From an uncultured Erythrobacter sp. (GTDB taxonomy: Bacteria; Pseudomonadota; Alphaproteobacteria; Sphingomonadales; Sphingomonadaceae), in the NCBI GenBank assembly GCA_947488325.1, contig CANKYZ010000003.1, forward strand, positions 434,001 through 498,000: a stretch of 64,000 nt of DNA, read 5' to 3'. The notes under the pieces were generated by a model. It ran no database searches. It was not told the origin of the DNA and saw only the letters and a program-made list of their open reading frames with translations. Position numbers and translations under genes: made by a program. Positions 9,262 through 18,484 of this stretch are shown piece by piece. Positions within the stretch are counted from its first letter, which is position 1. The number at the start of each line of letters is the position of its first letter.

Positions 9262-12200
9262 ATGGTTTATCTAAACGGGGGCTTCGGGCTGTCCGCTAAT
9301 CGATCACGTATTGTCGCTGGATTGCTAACAAGTTCAGCAATTGCGATGATGCCAACTGCCGCTTTCGCGCAGAGCGATGACAGTTCGGCACAAGTTATCG
9401 ATGAAAACGATGACAGTCCTGTGATTGTCGTATCTGGCATTCGCACCTCATTGCAGAGTGCTTTGAACGAGAAGCGTAACGCAGACAGCTTGATCGAAGT
9501 CATCCAGGCGGAAGCGATCGGTAAACTGCCAGACCAAAACCTCGCTGAGGTTCTGGAAAACATAACGGGCGTTCAGATCACGAGAACTGCCGGCGTCGGT
9601 ACTGGCGTTCAGATCCGCGGTACGAGCGACAACCGTTCAGCAATCAATGGCGTCACCCTTTTGTCTTCCGGCACTGGTCGAGGCACTATTAGCTTTGAAG
9701 ATATTAATGCCGCGATTATTTCTTCAGTGGAAGTTACTAAGTCCCCAGAAGCAGCCACAATCGAAGGCTCTGTGGGTGGTACGATCAATCTGCGCACTAT
9801 TCGGCCGCTTGATCTAACCGAAACGCTGATCGCTGCACGTGTTCAAGGTGAATATAGCGAGCTTTCCGAAACAGTCTCGCCACGTATCTCTGCAAGCTTT
9901 GGCGATAAGTGGGAAGTAGGAGGCGGAGAAATTGGTGTCGTTTTGGCCGGTAGTTACACCGAACAAGAAGCGACCTCTTTTCGCCCACGCGTTGATCGCG
10001 ACACAGTCCTCCTTCCAGGCCAAGTGGTTGCTTCAGACGGTTCTCCTGGACCAAGCACTCCTTTCCTAGGAATTCAGTTCCTCAATCAGGAACTCGAAAA
10101 TTTCGAATTCGAAACGATTAACTTTGCCGGTACGCTGGAATGGGCACCAAGCGATAACTTAAGGTTGTTCTTCGATGTGCTCTACAATGATCAGGAGCGC
10201 CGTCAGGATAGCTCACGTGTTCAGGGGTCCGGTGTAAGCAGCCTACGCTTTAACAATGTTCCAGATTCGTTTGAAACCGTGAACTTCGGTTCGCTCGGCG
10301 GTCAAGATCTTGGCAGCATTCAAGCGGCTTTGACTGGTCGGATTGTACCCAATCTCGCAATTGATGATGATGACCCGAACTTGCGCTTCTCCAGTGACGT
10401 AGGTGCACGCCTTACCACCAACGAAGTCTACAGGTTAGGCGGCGAGTTTGAAACTGGACGCCTGACAATACGGGTCGAAGGATCAATCTCCACTGCAGAC
10501 ACAGAAAATCCTAATCTGAGCACAACACTGAACTTCATCAACCCGAATGCACTGACTCCACTGGACGGCACCAGCAACGACAACTCTGTTCCGTTCATCT
10601 ACGATCTGAGAGATGGAGCGCTAACATTTGGTGTCGATTTCGATTCGCCGTTTGCACCTACGATTGCCGATCTTCTTAATCCGGCCAACACGGTATTGGA
10701 CGCCGTCACAGTAGGCGACAATCGGACCGAGAACTCAGAGGACGCATTCCGCATCGACTTTTCATACGACACGTATGACATGTTCGGATTTATCACATCG
10801 TTGGATGCTGGTTATCGTTACAACGACACTTCCAGCAGCTTCGATCAAGTTCGTTCGACTTTTGGCACCGGTGCCATCGCAAACAGCCCGAGCGGCTCAC
10901 TCTTCTCGGAGTTGCTGGTTCCGGGACCAGATAACTTTGATGATGCAGATGGCAGGACTCTAGCTTTCCGTAACTTTTTAGTTGTCGATCCAGATCAGGC
11001 CTTCTCTAACCGGGACACAGTGTTGGCCACGTTGCAGACTGCGCTATCGACCACCAATGGCTCGCTTGCAGATCCTGCATTCGTGCCACAGGGTTCGTTC
11101 AGAGTTGATGAAGAGACACACGCTTTATACGGGCAGGCGAATTTTGAATTTGGAATTGTGCGTGGTAATATCGGCTTGCGCTATGTTGACACGTCGTTTG
11201 ACTCATTCGGAAATGCTGTGGCTGGCGGTGTTGTAACTCCGGTCTCTGAGAGCCGTAGTTACGACGAATTTTTGCCGCGCATCAATATTAGCGCTGAACT
11301 GACTGAAGATTTGCTGTTCCGTGCCAGCTATGGCCAGGACATCAATCGACCCAACTTCAACGATCTATCATTGTCGGTCAATTTCCCGACCGGTCCAAAC
11401 AATGCGGTGAATATCGGAAATCCGGATTTGGCTCCTGAAACGGTGACATCCTACGATGCTTCGCTTGATTGGTACTTTGCGCCAAATTCAGTGATCAGTG
11501 TCGGATTTTTCCACAAAGTCCGCAACGATCTATTCGTGACACAGTTCGAAGATGCTGCTCTTGATGGAAACGGCTTCCGGGACATCACGGATCCTTGCGA
11601 AGGCGGTGGTGTTTTCAACCCGCTTCCAGATCGCAATGTCCTTTCTGATATCCCTGGAAATGGTCTCTGCGTTCCGATCAACACGACGCTCAACGATACC
11701 GGAAATACGACACAAACCGGTATCGAGATTGCGTTCCAATATGATCTGTCGCAATTTGAAGACACACTCGGTTTTGCCTCAGGTTTTGGCTTCCTAGCCA
11801 ATTATACCTACCAAGACTTTGGCGGTGGTGTTTTTGAGAATAGCAGTAATTCCAGCTCTCGGGCTGGAGCGATCTTCACTGCAGCCAATGCGGGCACTAC
11901 GTTGCCGGTAACCGCTGTGCAGGGATTGTTGGACTTCTCAGAAAACGCATACAACTTGACAGCGTATTACGAAAAGTACGGCATCTCAGCGCGGGTGCGT
12001 TACACTTGGCGTGACGCATTCCGTACATTGGATACGGCGGGCGGTGCTTCTCTTGGTAGTACCCTCGGTTTCCCAACTGTCACCGAATCTCGTGGACAGT
12101 TGAACGGAAGTATCAACTACGATCTTACGGACAACATCGCTATCGGCGTTGAAGGTGTGAATTTGACCAAGTCGGAAATCACACAGTCCTGCGTAAATTC

Positions 12201-12270
12201 AGGTGGGTTGCTGTGCTTCCAAGGTCTGCCGGATCGCAGGATCACGTTTGGTGCGTCGGTGAGGTTCTAA
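9262..12270 (+). CDS. TonB-dependent receptor, second receptor of alginate locus
   Basis: This 1002-residue receptor is a paralogue of the divergent one. It has a signal peptide to about residue 36 (AAFAQ) and the segment IVVSGIRTSLQSALNEKRNA, which lines up with the equivalent part of the other receptor. The plug has DQNLAEVLENITGVQITR and VQIRGTSDNRSAINGV. A beta-barrel follows, ending in TFGASVRF. GGGAGAG lies 5 bases before the ATG. Four to six cysteines occur in predicted extracellular loops (DPCEGG, GLCVP, SCVNSGGLLCF), more than usual, and may form disulfides. It likely imports alginate-derived oligomers, but a different uronate polymer is possible. A strong terminator follows, so it is a single-gene unit. 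Confidence 0.9.
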   Translation: MVYLNGGFGLSANRSRIVAGLLTSSAIAMMPTAAFAQSDDSSAQVIDENDDSPVIVVSGIRTSLQSALNEKRNADSLIEVIQAEAIGKLPDQNLAEVLENITGVQITRTAGVGTGVQIRGTSDNRSAINGVTLLSSGTGRGTISFEDINAAIISSVEVTKSPEAATIEGSVGGTINLRTIRPLDLTETLIAARVQGEYSELSETVSPRISASFGDKWEVGGGEIGVVLAGSYTEQEATSFRPRVDRDTVLLPGQVVASDGSPGPSTPFLGIQFLNQELENFEFETINFAGTLEWAPSDNLRLFFDVLYNDQERRQDSSRVQGSGVSSLRFNNVPDSFETVNFGSLGGQDLGSIQAALTGRIVPNLAIDDDDPNLRFSSDVGARLTTNEVYRLGGEFETGRLTIRVEGSISTADTENPNLSTTLNFINPNALTPLDGTSNDNSVPFIYDLRDGALTFGVDFDSPFAPTIADLLNPANTVLDAVTVGDNRTENSEDAFRIDFSYDTYDMFGFITSLDAGYRYNDTSSSFDQVRSTFGTGAIANSPSGSLFSELLVPGPDNFDDADGRTLAFRNFLVVDPDQAFSNRDTVLATLQTALSTTNGSLADPAFVPQGSFRVDEETHALYGQANFEFGIVRGNIGLRYVDTSFDSFGNAVAGGVVTPVSESRSYDEFLPRINISAELTEDLLFRASYGQDINRPNFNDLSLSVNFPTGPNNAVNIGNPDLAPETVTSYDASLDWYFAPNSVISVGFFHKVRNDLFVTQFEDAALDGNGFRDITDPCEGGGVFNPLPDRNVLSDIPGNGLCVPINTTLNDTGNTTQTGIEIAFQYDLSQFEDTLGFASGFGFLANYTYQDFGGGVFENSSNSSSRAGAIFTAANAGTTLPVTAVQGLLDFSENAYNLTAYYEKYGISARVRYTWRDAFRTLDTAGGASLGSTLGFPTVTESRGQLNGSINYDLTDNIAIGVEGVNLTKSEITQSCVNSGGLLCFQGLPDRRITFGASVRF

Positions 12271-12303
12271 GAATCTAACCTACTCCACCTGAGTTGAATT
12301 GGA

Positions 12304-12338
12304 AAAGCGCTCCACGAAAGTGGGGCGCTTTTTCTTTG
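12304..12338 (+). terminator. Rho-independent terminator of the receptor gene
   Basis: AGCGCTCCAC (12306-12315), a GAAA tetraloop and GTGGGGCGCT (12320-12329) form a 10-bp stem with one T-G pair. TTTTTCTTT follows directly and AAAA precedes the stem. This is a textbook intrinsic terminator about 35 bases after the receptor stop. Confidence 0.92.
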
Positions 12339-12478
12339 TGCGGTGATCAATTGCCGGTCGGATAGTTGGCGTCGGCGAGATCGCCCCCTGCCCACTCCAG
12401 ACTTAAATCCGATCCTACCGCTCAGCAGGTTGCCGCAACCACCTACGATATAGAGTGGAATGGAGAGGAGCTGGAATA

Positions 12479-13252
12479 ATGTGCCTTCCCAACGCCGTCT
12501 CTGATGAGTGGCAAATGGTCGCCTTGTCACGCGATTTGAAGCGTGGTTCGGTGCAGAAAGCGTCGCTTTTTAACACGCCGATCGCGCTGTTTCGCAGTTA
12601 GGCGGGGCTCGGCGCATTGGTTGATCGATGTCCACATCGAAACTACCCCTTGTCAGAAGGGCGAGTGCGTGAAGGCGCGCTGGAATGCCCTTATCACGGA
12701 TGACAATTTAATCCTGACGGCGCATGTAGCAAAGTCCCCGGATGCGCAGACCAGACAGCGACAAATGAGCGCCTGCGTGCAGACGCTTTGCGCGTGTTTG
12801 AAAAGCACGGAGCGATCTTCGTGACCTTGTCCGACGATGCATCCGGCGAACCTGACCTGCCGCCGGACTTCGCAAATCCCGATCTTGATCACTTCTGGTG
12901 GCAACAAGGGGCGCGGAAAGGCCGCGCCTTTGGCGCGATCGAAAACGTGATAGACCCGTTCCACACCAATCACCTGCATAACGGCTTTATCCGTCGCCGT
13001 GATAGGCGCTTGCCGGTGAATCTGATCGTGACAAGTCACGGTGACGAGATCGACATGGCGATTGAACAAACCCAGCCGGATTTAGGCTTAATGTCGCGTT
13101 TTCTGGAACAAGACCGAGTGCGCAGCGTGTCGCGGGACTACGCGCCTGCGACGGTACAAGCACGGTGGGAGGGTGAAACAACCAGACTAACTCAAAGAAC
13201 TATGCTTCGCCCCACATTCGCAATAGGTTGGCAATCGTTTTATCGATTGTAA
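12479..13252 (+). pseudogene. Decayed Rieske 2Fe-2S ring-hydroxylating oxygenase, alpha subunit type
   Basis: From the ATG at 12479 (GGAG 9 bases upstream) one frame encodes a Rieske oxygenase with two in-frame stops. TAG at 12599-12601 replaces codon 41, and TGA at 12701-12703 stands where the conserved Trp of CPYHGW should be. Between and after them the frame is intact. The Rieske ligands are C51-P-H53 and C70-P-Y-H73, and the mononuclear-iron motif is VIDPFHTNHLHNGF. The catalytic domain is cut after ~240 codons. The last residues of the open frame run into the 3' end of the opposite gene and do not look native. The functional family oxygenates aromatic or sterol-like substrates, but this copy should be inactive. 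Absence of frameshifts suggests recent decay. Confidence 0.8.
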
Positions 13253-13877
13253 GCAATTCGGCAGCCCCGGTTGGCAAGTTTTGGCGCAGTGACGCGCGCA
13301 AATTTTCAAGATCAAACAGCATTTCACGATGCGCGGGGTTGCGGATCTGACTTTCGATCCAGCCGACACAAACCACGCGCATACCGCTTGTGACCGGTCG
13401 AACTTCGTGAATGCTGGTCGATGGATAGAGCACCAATTCGCCCGCCTTGCCCTTAATGCTTTGGGTCATTCCAGCCGCATGGACCACCAATTCGCCCCCT
13501 GCGTACTCGTCAGGATCGGTCAAAAACATCGTGAAGGATATGTCAGTGCGTAGCCGCGCATTGCCCGCACCCATCATCGCATTATCGACATGTGCGCCGT
13601 AATGTCCCTCTACCCCAGTCCGCGCGATCATAGGGGCCGAAATCTGCCGAGGCCTAGCAGCGGCCTTTACCACGACATTTTCAGCAATATGCGGGGTCAC
13701 TGCATCACGCATCGCCCTGCCCGCCGGATCATTCATCACCGCTTGCTCATTGCGCTTTACCTCGCGCGCGGTGGTTCCTGCGCTCACGCGCCCATCTTGC
13801 CAACGCAACCCAGCGATTCCTTCGCGCAGCTTAGTGAGGATATCTGCGTCCTGTATGGCAACAATGCTCAGGATCAT
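13200..13877 (-). CDS. piuC: PKHD-type Fe(II)/2-oxoglutarate hydroxylase (PiuC/YbiX family)
   Basis: This is a 225-residue cytoplasmic dioxygenase with a double-stranded beta-helix. Its iron ligands are H96 and D98 (GHYGAHVDN) and H157 (YPSTSIHEVRPV), with R166 as the 2-oxoglutarate contact. The length and the sequence ADILTKLREGIAGLRWQDGR at the N-terminus match the PiuC/YbiX family. Family members are often found beside TonB siderophore receptors and respond to iron. Here the closest receptor is the alginate-locus one 0.9 kb away, behind a terminator and a pseudogene, so the iron link is not supported locally. Its stop overlaps the tail of the Rieske remnant. The true substrate of the family is unknown. 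Confidence 0.88.
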   Translation of the reverse strand: MILSIVAIQDADILTKLREGIAGLRWQDGRVSAGTTAREVKRNEQAVMNDPAGRAMRDAVTPHIAENVVVKAAARPRQISAPMIARTGVEGHYGAHVDNAMMGAGNARLRTDISFTMFLTDPDEYAGGELVVHAAGMTQSIKGKAGELVLYPSTSIHEVRPVTSGMRVVCVGWIESQIRNPAHREMLFDLENLRASLRQNLPTGAAELLTIDKTIANLLRMWGEA

Positions 13878-13957
13878 ATCGGCCTCTTGATAGTGATTTG
13901 CATAAACGTTCGGCGAAGCTAAACTCTTAGCGAAGGCTTATATGCGGAGACAACGAA

Positions 13958-14710
13958 ATGAAAGTCGAGCTTAAGACATGGGCAGGATTAGGTCTTGCAA
14001 CGGCACTTACAGGTGCAGGTCTGGCCGGATGTTCCGGTGAAGGCGGTGAGGACGGCGAAGGCGCACCGACTTCGCAGGCGGGTGAGGGCGGTGAGGCTGG
14101 AGAAGGTGGTGAAAGCGGCGGCGTTGGAACACTTCTAACTCAGCAGCGCCTCGTCTTCATGGCTGGCCATGTGGAGGCAGGCCTTGCTTTATACCGCGCA
14201 GGTGAAAGCGAAATGGCCGCACCGCATCTGATGCATCCCGTGTCCGAAACTCATGCTGACGAACGCGCAGGGTTAGAAGCATTAGGCTTTGACCCGGCCC
14301 CGTTTGAAAATGTCTCGGTTGCTCTTGAAGCGGGCAAATCCGCTGCCGAGATCGAACCGCAACTGGCTGCCGCCGAAGCCAACTTGGCCGCAATGCGCGA
14401 TGCCTCAGGCGCTGATGCGGCGGCGCAAATCCGTTTTCTGATGGAGACGGCAGTTGCGGAGTACACAATCGCCGTGCCCGAAAGCGCAGTCGTCGATGCT
14501 GCCGAATATCAGGACGCATGGGGCTTTGTGAAAGTCGCTCGCGACATTGCCGAAACTCTAGATGCGCCAAAGGCAGAGGCTGTGCGCGAAACACTCGATC
14601 AGATGTTAGGCCTATGGCCCCAAACTGCGCCGATTGCGTCAGATGCGCCCGCTCCCACAGGTCAAGTCTCTGCGCTTGCTTCGCGGGTGATGCTGGACCT
14701 GCCGCAATAA
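13958..14710 (+). CDS. Unrecognised lipoprotein with Gly/Glu-rich linker
   Basis: This 250-residue protein is an outer-membrane or periplasmic lipoprotein. A signal peptide ends in the lipobox LAGC (Cys25). The linker at residues ~26-56 is made almost only of G, E, A, S and D in GEGGE-type repeats. The rest is a mostly helical, alanine-rich acidic domain with no cysteines or obvious catalytic motif. GGAG lies 9 bases before the ATG. It stands alone between the divergent piuC and serS, with a strong hairpin after its stop. I do not recognise the family. Its helical content and lack of motifs suggest binding rather than catalysis, possibly a metal- or haem-exposed histidine region (LMHPVSETHAD), but that is speculative. 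Confidence 0.75.
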   Translation: MKVELKTWAGLGLATALTGAGLAGCSGEGGEDGEGAPTSQAGEGGEAGEGGESGGVGTLLTQQRLVFMAGHVEAGLALYRAGESEMAAPHLMHPVSETHADERAGLEALGFDPAPFENVSVALEAGKSAAEIEPQLAAAEANLAAMRDASGADAAAQIRFLMETAVAEYTIAVPESAVVDAAEYQDAWGFVKVARDIAETLDAPKAEAVRETLDQMLGLWPQTAPIASDAPAPTGQVSALASRVMLDLPQ

Positions 14711-14729
14711 TTCGAACACACGGAGCAAT

Positions 14730-14764
14730 GATCGGCGGGACCCTGCAACAACGTCCCGCCGATC
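14730..14764 (+). terminator. Perfect 12-bp hairpin between lipoprotein gene and serS
   Basis: GATCGGCGGGAC (14730-14741) and GTCCCGCCGATC (14753-14764) form a perfect 12-bp stem with an 11-base loop. CACTCTTTAATT follows. It sits 20 bases after the lipoprotein stop and 43 before the serS start. The short, interrupted T tract makes it a probable but not ideal terminator. It could also lie in the serS leader. Confidence 0.6.
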
Positions 14765-14806
14765 CACTCTTTAATTCCGAAGGCGAAGCGGGCATAGGCC
14801 CATCCC

Positions 14807-16090
14807 ATGCATGATATCCGTTTGATAAGACACGACCCTGATGGGTTTGACGCTGGCCTAGCACGGCGCGGTGTTGCGCCTGTGGCAAAGCGCATTCTTG
14901 TGCTTGATGAACGGCGACGAGCGCTCTCGACCCAATTGCAGGAAGCGCAAAGCCGCCGCAACGAAGCTTCGAAGGCCATCGGCGCAGCAATGGGCAAAGG
15001 CGACAAGGATACAGCCGGAGCCCTCAAAACCGAAGTCGCTCAGCTCAAACAATCCATGCCCGAGCTGGAAGAGCGTGAGCGCAAAATCGCTGATGAACTG
15101 CAAGATGCCCTCGCGATGATCCCGAACATTCCATTTGATGATGTACCTATGGGTGCGGATGAAGCGGGCAATGTCGAAGTGTTCGTATGGGGCGACAAAC
15201 CAAGCTTTGATTTTAGGCCTCAGGAACACGCTGACTTCGCCCCGGCTCTGGGAATGGACTTTGAAACAGGCGCGCTGCTGTCTGGCGCGCGTTTCACATT
15301 CCTGCGCGGTCACATGGCCCGGCTACACCGTGCGCTCGGTCAATTTATGATCGACCGGCAGACAGAGGAATACGGCTACACTGAATGCGCCCCACCCGTT
15401 TTGGTCCGGGATGAGGCAATGTATGGCACCGACAAGCTGCCGAAATTTGCCGAGGACAGCTTTCGGACCAACGATGGTCGCTGGCTGATCCCGACAGCCG
15501 AAGTAAGCCTGACCGCCAGCATTACGGGCAAGATCATCGACGAAAGTGCATTGCCAATACGCATGGCCGCGCTCACCCAATGTTTCAGATCTGAAGCAGG
15601 CTCAGCGGGGCGCGACACACGCGGCTTCATCCGTCAGCACCAGTTTGAGAAATGCGAACTTGTCAGCGTTGTAAAGCCCGAAGACAGTGCGGCTGAGCAC
15701 GAGCGCATGACCGAGGCAGCGGAGGCTATCCTTCGTGCACTTGGCCTGCCTTACCGTAAAATACTTCTGTGCACCGGCGACATGGGCTTTGGCGCGCGCA
15801 AAACCTATGATCTCGAAGTTTGGCTGCCTGGACAAAATGCCTATCGCGAAATCAGCTCTTGTTCAAACACGGGCGACTTTCAGGCGCGGCGCATGAATTC
15901 CCGGTATCGTCCATCAGGTGAGAAAAAGAAGACCGAATTCCTTCACACGCTCAACGGCTCCGGTCTTGCCGTGGGTCGTACATTGGTCGCCGTGATTGAG
16001 AATTACCAACAGGCCGATGGCAGCGTTCTCGCACCAAAGGCTCTTGCTCCCTATATGGGCGGAATGACAAAGCTGGAGCCCACTGCCTGA
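14807..16090 (+). CDS. serS: Seryl-tRNA synthetase
   Basis: This is a 427-residue class II aminoacyl-tRNA synthetase that charges tRNA-Ser (and tRNA-Sec where present) with serine. The N-terminal antiparallel coiled-coil arm that contacts the tRNA spans ~27-100. It is followed by the catalytic core with IPTAEVSLT (serine/ATP site), motif 2 [20 protein letters not shown] and motif 3 region [19 protein letters not shown]. The length is normal. Its TGA stop shares one base with the ATG of surE (TGATG), so the two genes form an operon, with the K+ channel gene next. Confidence 0.98.
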   Translation: MHDIRLIRHDPDGFDAGLARRGVAPVAKRILVLDERRRALSTQLQEAQSRRNEASKAIGAAMGKGDKDTAGALKTEVAQLKQSMPELEERERKIADELQDALAMIPNIPFDDVPMGADEAGNVEVFVWGDKPSFDFRPQEHADFAPALGMDFETGALLSGARFTFLRGHMARLHRALGQFMIDRQTEEYGYTECAPPVLVRDEAMYGTDKLPKFAEDSFRTNDGRWLIPTAEVSLTASITGKIIDESALPIRMAALTQCFRSEAGSAGRDTRGFIRQHQFEKCELVSVVKPEDSAAEHERMTEAAEAILRALGLPYRKILLCTGDMGFGARKTYDLEVWLPGQNAYREISSCSNTGDFQARRMNSRYRPSGEKKKTEFLHTLNGSGLAVGRTLVAVIENYQQADGSVLAPKALAPYMGGMTKLEPTA

Positions 16091-16854
16091 TGCGCATCCT
16101 CATCACGAATGATGATGGATACCATGCGCCGGGCCTTGCGGTGATGGAAGCGATTGCGCACGAATTTTCCGACGATGTTTGGGTTTGCGCTCCTTCAGAA
16201 GAGCAATCGGGTGCGGGTCATTCGCTAACGCTCAACCGGCCAGTGCGGCTACAGAAATTTGCCGATAAGCGTTTTGCGGTCACTGGCACGCCTACAGACA
16301 GTGTGATGATGGCTTTGCGCGAAGTTTTGGACGCTCCCCCAGATCTGATCCTTTCTGGCGTTAATCGCGGAGCCAATCTAGGCGATGACATCACCTATTC
16401 GGGCACAGTATCCGCTGCAATCGAGGGCGCACTTGCTGGCGTGCGTTCAATCGCTTTTTCGCAAGTCTACAGCCGTGACATCGCTGGGACAGGGGATGAA
16501 TTTGCAGCTGCGCGTGAATGGGGACCAAAGACTATCCAGCCGTTGCTTGAAGCTCCATTCGAAGATCGCACGTTGATCAACGTCAATTTCCCTCCATTAC
16601 TACCGGAAGCGGTACACGGGATCCGCGTGTCGCGTCAGGGATTCCACGATTATTCACGCGGCTCCATCGTCGAAGGTAAAGACCCGCGCGGGCATCGCTA
16701 TTTCTGGTTCGGCTTGCATCCGATTGAACACACTCTAGATCACGGCACTGACCTTGAAGCCATTGACGATGGCTATGTTTCGGTCACACCGTTGCAGCTC
16801 GATCTTACGCATCACGCCGCTCTCGAAATTCTGGCGGCCCGTTTTGCGGATTGA
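16090..16854 (+). CDS. surE: 5'/3'-nucleotidase SurE
   Basis: This is a 254-residue metal-dependent survival protein phosphatase acting on nucleoside monophosphates. The N-terminal active site [15 protein letters not shown] has D8 and D9. S39 lies in the following loop (PSEEQSGAGHSLT), and the second metal-site region is GVNRGANLGDDITYSGTVSA. The length matches. The start overlaps the serS stop by one base. In many proteobacteria surE lies with pcm and nlpD. Here it is instead between serS and a K+ channel gene, an order I associate with sphingomonads. Confidence 0.97.
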   Translation: MRILITNDDGYHAPGLAVMEAIAHEFSDDVWVCAPSEEQSGAGHSLTLNRPVRLQKFADKRFAVTGTPTDSVMMALREVLDAPPDLILSGVNRGANLGDDITYSGTVSAAIEGALAGVRSIAFSQVYSRDIAGTGDEFAAAREWGPKTIQPLLEAPFEDRTLINVNFPPLLPEAVHGIRVSRQGFHDYSRGSIVEGKDPRGHRYFWFGLHPIEHTLDHGTDLEAIDDGYVSVTPLQLDLTHHAALEILAARFAD

Positions 16855-16865
16855 AGCGGGGAACC

Positions 16866-17957
16866 ATGGCAAGACACGAAACTGATCTGTTGGCTCCAAC
16901 TGATCCTCGCACAAGGACGGTGAAGCGCAAGTTTAAGCCATTGCGCCGTGCAGTCAAACTGCCGGTTTGGGCCGACCTCGGTATTAGGCTGGGCGCTGCG
17001 CTGCTTCTGATCTCGATCGTGGTATTGATCCATTGGCTCGACCGCGAAGGACTGGTCGACAATGCCGACGGCCACGTCAGCTTTCTCGATATCGTCTATT
17101 TCACCATGATCTCTATCACCACGACTGGTTTTGGTGACATTGCTCCGGTGTCTGACAACGCTCGGCTGGTTGAGGCTATCATCGTGACGCCGATCCGGTT
17201 TGCGGTGTTTTTCATCTTTGTAGGAACCGCCTACAACTTCATCATCAAGCGCAGCTGGGAGAAGTGGCGTATGGCACGCATTCAAGACAAACTTTCAGGT
17301 CACGTCGTCGTGCTCGGCTACGGAATCTCAGGTTCGCAAAGCGTCGAGGAATTAATCGAACGCGGTACCGATGCCAGCCAGATTGTCGTGGTTGATCCCA
17401 GCGAAGATCGCTTGGCAGACGCCGAGAAACTCGGGGTCAACGTCATGGGCGCGGATGCCACGCGAGACGAAACGCTAAAGGCGGTGCACATTCAGCAAGC
17501 TCAAACCGTGCTGGTTTCGGCTGGACGCGACGACACCTCAATCCTGATCGTGCTAACCGTGCGTCACCTTGCCCCAAAAGTCCCAATCAGTGTCGTCGTG
17601 CGCGCTGATGACAATGAATTGCTTGCCCGGCAGGCTGGCGCAAACAACGTCATTAACCCAGTACGCTTTACTGGACTGTTGCTCGCCGGTAGCGCCAAAG
17701 GCGCGCACATCGCCGACTACCTTGCAGACCTTGCATCGGTTTCTGGCCGAGTTCAATTGGTTGAACGCGTGGTCGAAGATGAGGAATGCGGCTGTTCAAT
17801 TGCAGACCTCACCAACGGCGGAAGAGGCCTGCGCATTTATCGCAATGGTCGTGCTTTCGGCTATTGGGAGGAGGAGTGTCAGAGCCTCCAACCTGGCGAC
17901 ATACTCGTTGAGATTATTCCAACAGAAAACGGAACGACCGGCGGTGATGGCCATTGA
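16866..17957 (+). CDS. Two-TM potassium channel with cytoplasmic RCK (TrkA-N) domain
   Basis: This 363-residue inner-membrane channel starts at the ATG at 16866 with GGGGA just upstream. A TTG at 16851 in the same frame is less likely. It has TM1 (~37-57), a pore loop with the selectivity filter TTTGFGDI (85-92) and TM2 (~101-127). An RCK/TrkA-N Rossmann domain begins HVVVLGYGISGSQS, followed by a TrkA-C-like region. The filter has GFGD instead of the common GYGD, a substitution also found in functional K+ channels. The start lies 11 bases after the surE stop, so it probably belongs to the serS-surE unit. The gating ligand is unknown. Confidence 0.93.
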   Translation: MARHETDLLAPTDPRTRTVKRKFKPLRRAVKLPVWADLGIRLGAALLLISIVVLIHWLDREGLVDNADGHVSFLDIVYFTMISITTTGFGDIAPVSDNARLVEAIIVTPIRFAVFFIFVGTAYNFIIKRSWEKWRMARIQDKLSGHVVVLGYGISGSQSVEELIERGTDASQIVVVDPSEDRLADAEKLGVNVMGADATRDETLKAVHIQQAQTVLVSAGRDDTSILIVLTVRHLAPKVPISVVVRADDNELLARQAGANNVINPVRFTGLLLAGSAKGAHIADYLADLASVSGRVQLVERVVEDEECGCSIADLTNGGRGLRIYRNGRAFGYWEEECQSLQPGDILVEIIPTENGTTGGDGH

Positions 17958-17986
17958 TTACGCCAGTCGTGGCGCCTACCCCGCGA

Positions 17987-18406
17987 CTAGGGCAGGTATG
18001 CGTGGACTAATCCCATGGCGATGTAGAACAGCAACCAATAACCAGCATCGATAAAGAACAACGCTTTGTTTTTCTGACTGAACAAATAATTGGTGCCAAT
18101 GGCTGGAACGATAAAACCCAACGCCACCCCAAACGAAGTCATGACTTTTGCAAACACTGAAAGCTCAGCCCCATAGCCAGCAAAACTCTGAAACGTGTGC
18201 GCCAATGTCCAGCTCGCAAGCAGCGAAAATGCAAAGGCCCCGCCGTAGATCAAGCCCATATTGCCTTCTTTGATCTGCTCTTCACTCAGACCAACCGCGC
18301 CCATCCATTTTTTGCCCATCACTGGGCCATACCAGATGCCGCCCACTATAAATCCAGCGGTGGCCGCCAGAACCACTCCGATCCAATTCACATCAAATAG
18401 GTTCAT
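17987..18406 (-). CDS. DUF1761 membrane protein
   Basis: This 139-residue protein has four predicted membrane helices. It starts [20 protein letters not shown], the typical beginning of the DUF1761 family, followed by GPVMGKKWM. The function of the family is unknown. GGGAGGG precedes the ATG. The gene is convergent with the K+ channel gene (29-bp gap) and divergent from rimO (78-bp gap). The C-terminus is [15 protein letters not shown]. Confidence 0.85.
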   Translation of the reverse strand: MNLFDVNWIGVVLAATAGFIVGGIWYGPVMGKKWMGAVGLSEEQIKEGNMGLIYGGAFAFSLLASWTLAHTFQSFAGYGAELSVFAKVMTSFGVALGFIVPAIGTNYLFSQKNKALFFIDAGYWLLFYIAMGLVHAYLP

Positions 18407-18484
18407 CGATCCCTCCCATTTTCACAACGAACGCACCATCCTTCTAGCGCAATTCTGTATAGAGGTGTAGACCGCCGCCCAATC

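Noticed and set aside
12479..13252. Recoding (readthrough of TAG/TGA) in the Rieske frame
   Set aside because: Two different stop codons, no recoding element seen and a truncated C-terminus make decay the simpler reading.
14157..14990. 277-codon minus-strand frame opposite the lipoprotein and serS start
   Set aside because: Antisense to two supported genes, low-complexity product, no domain.
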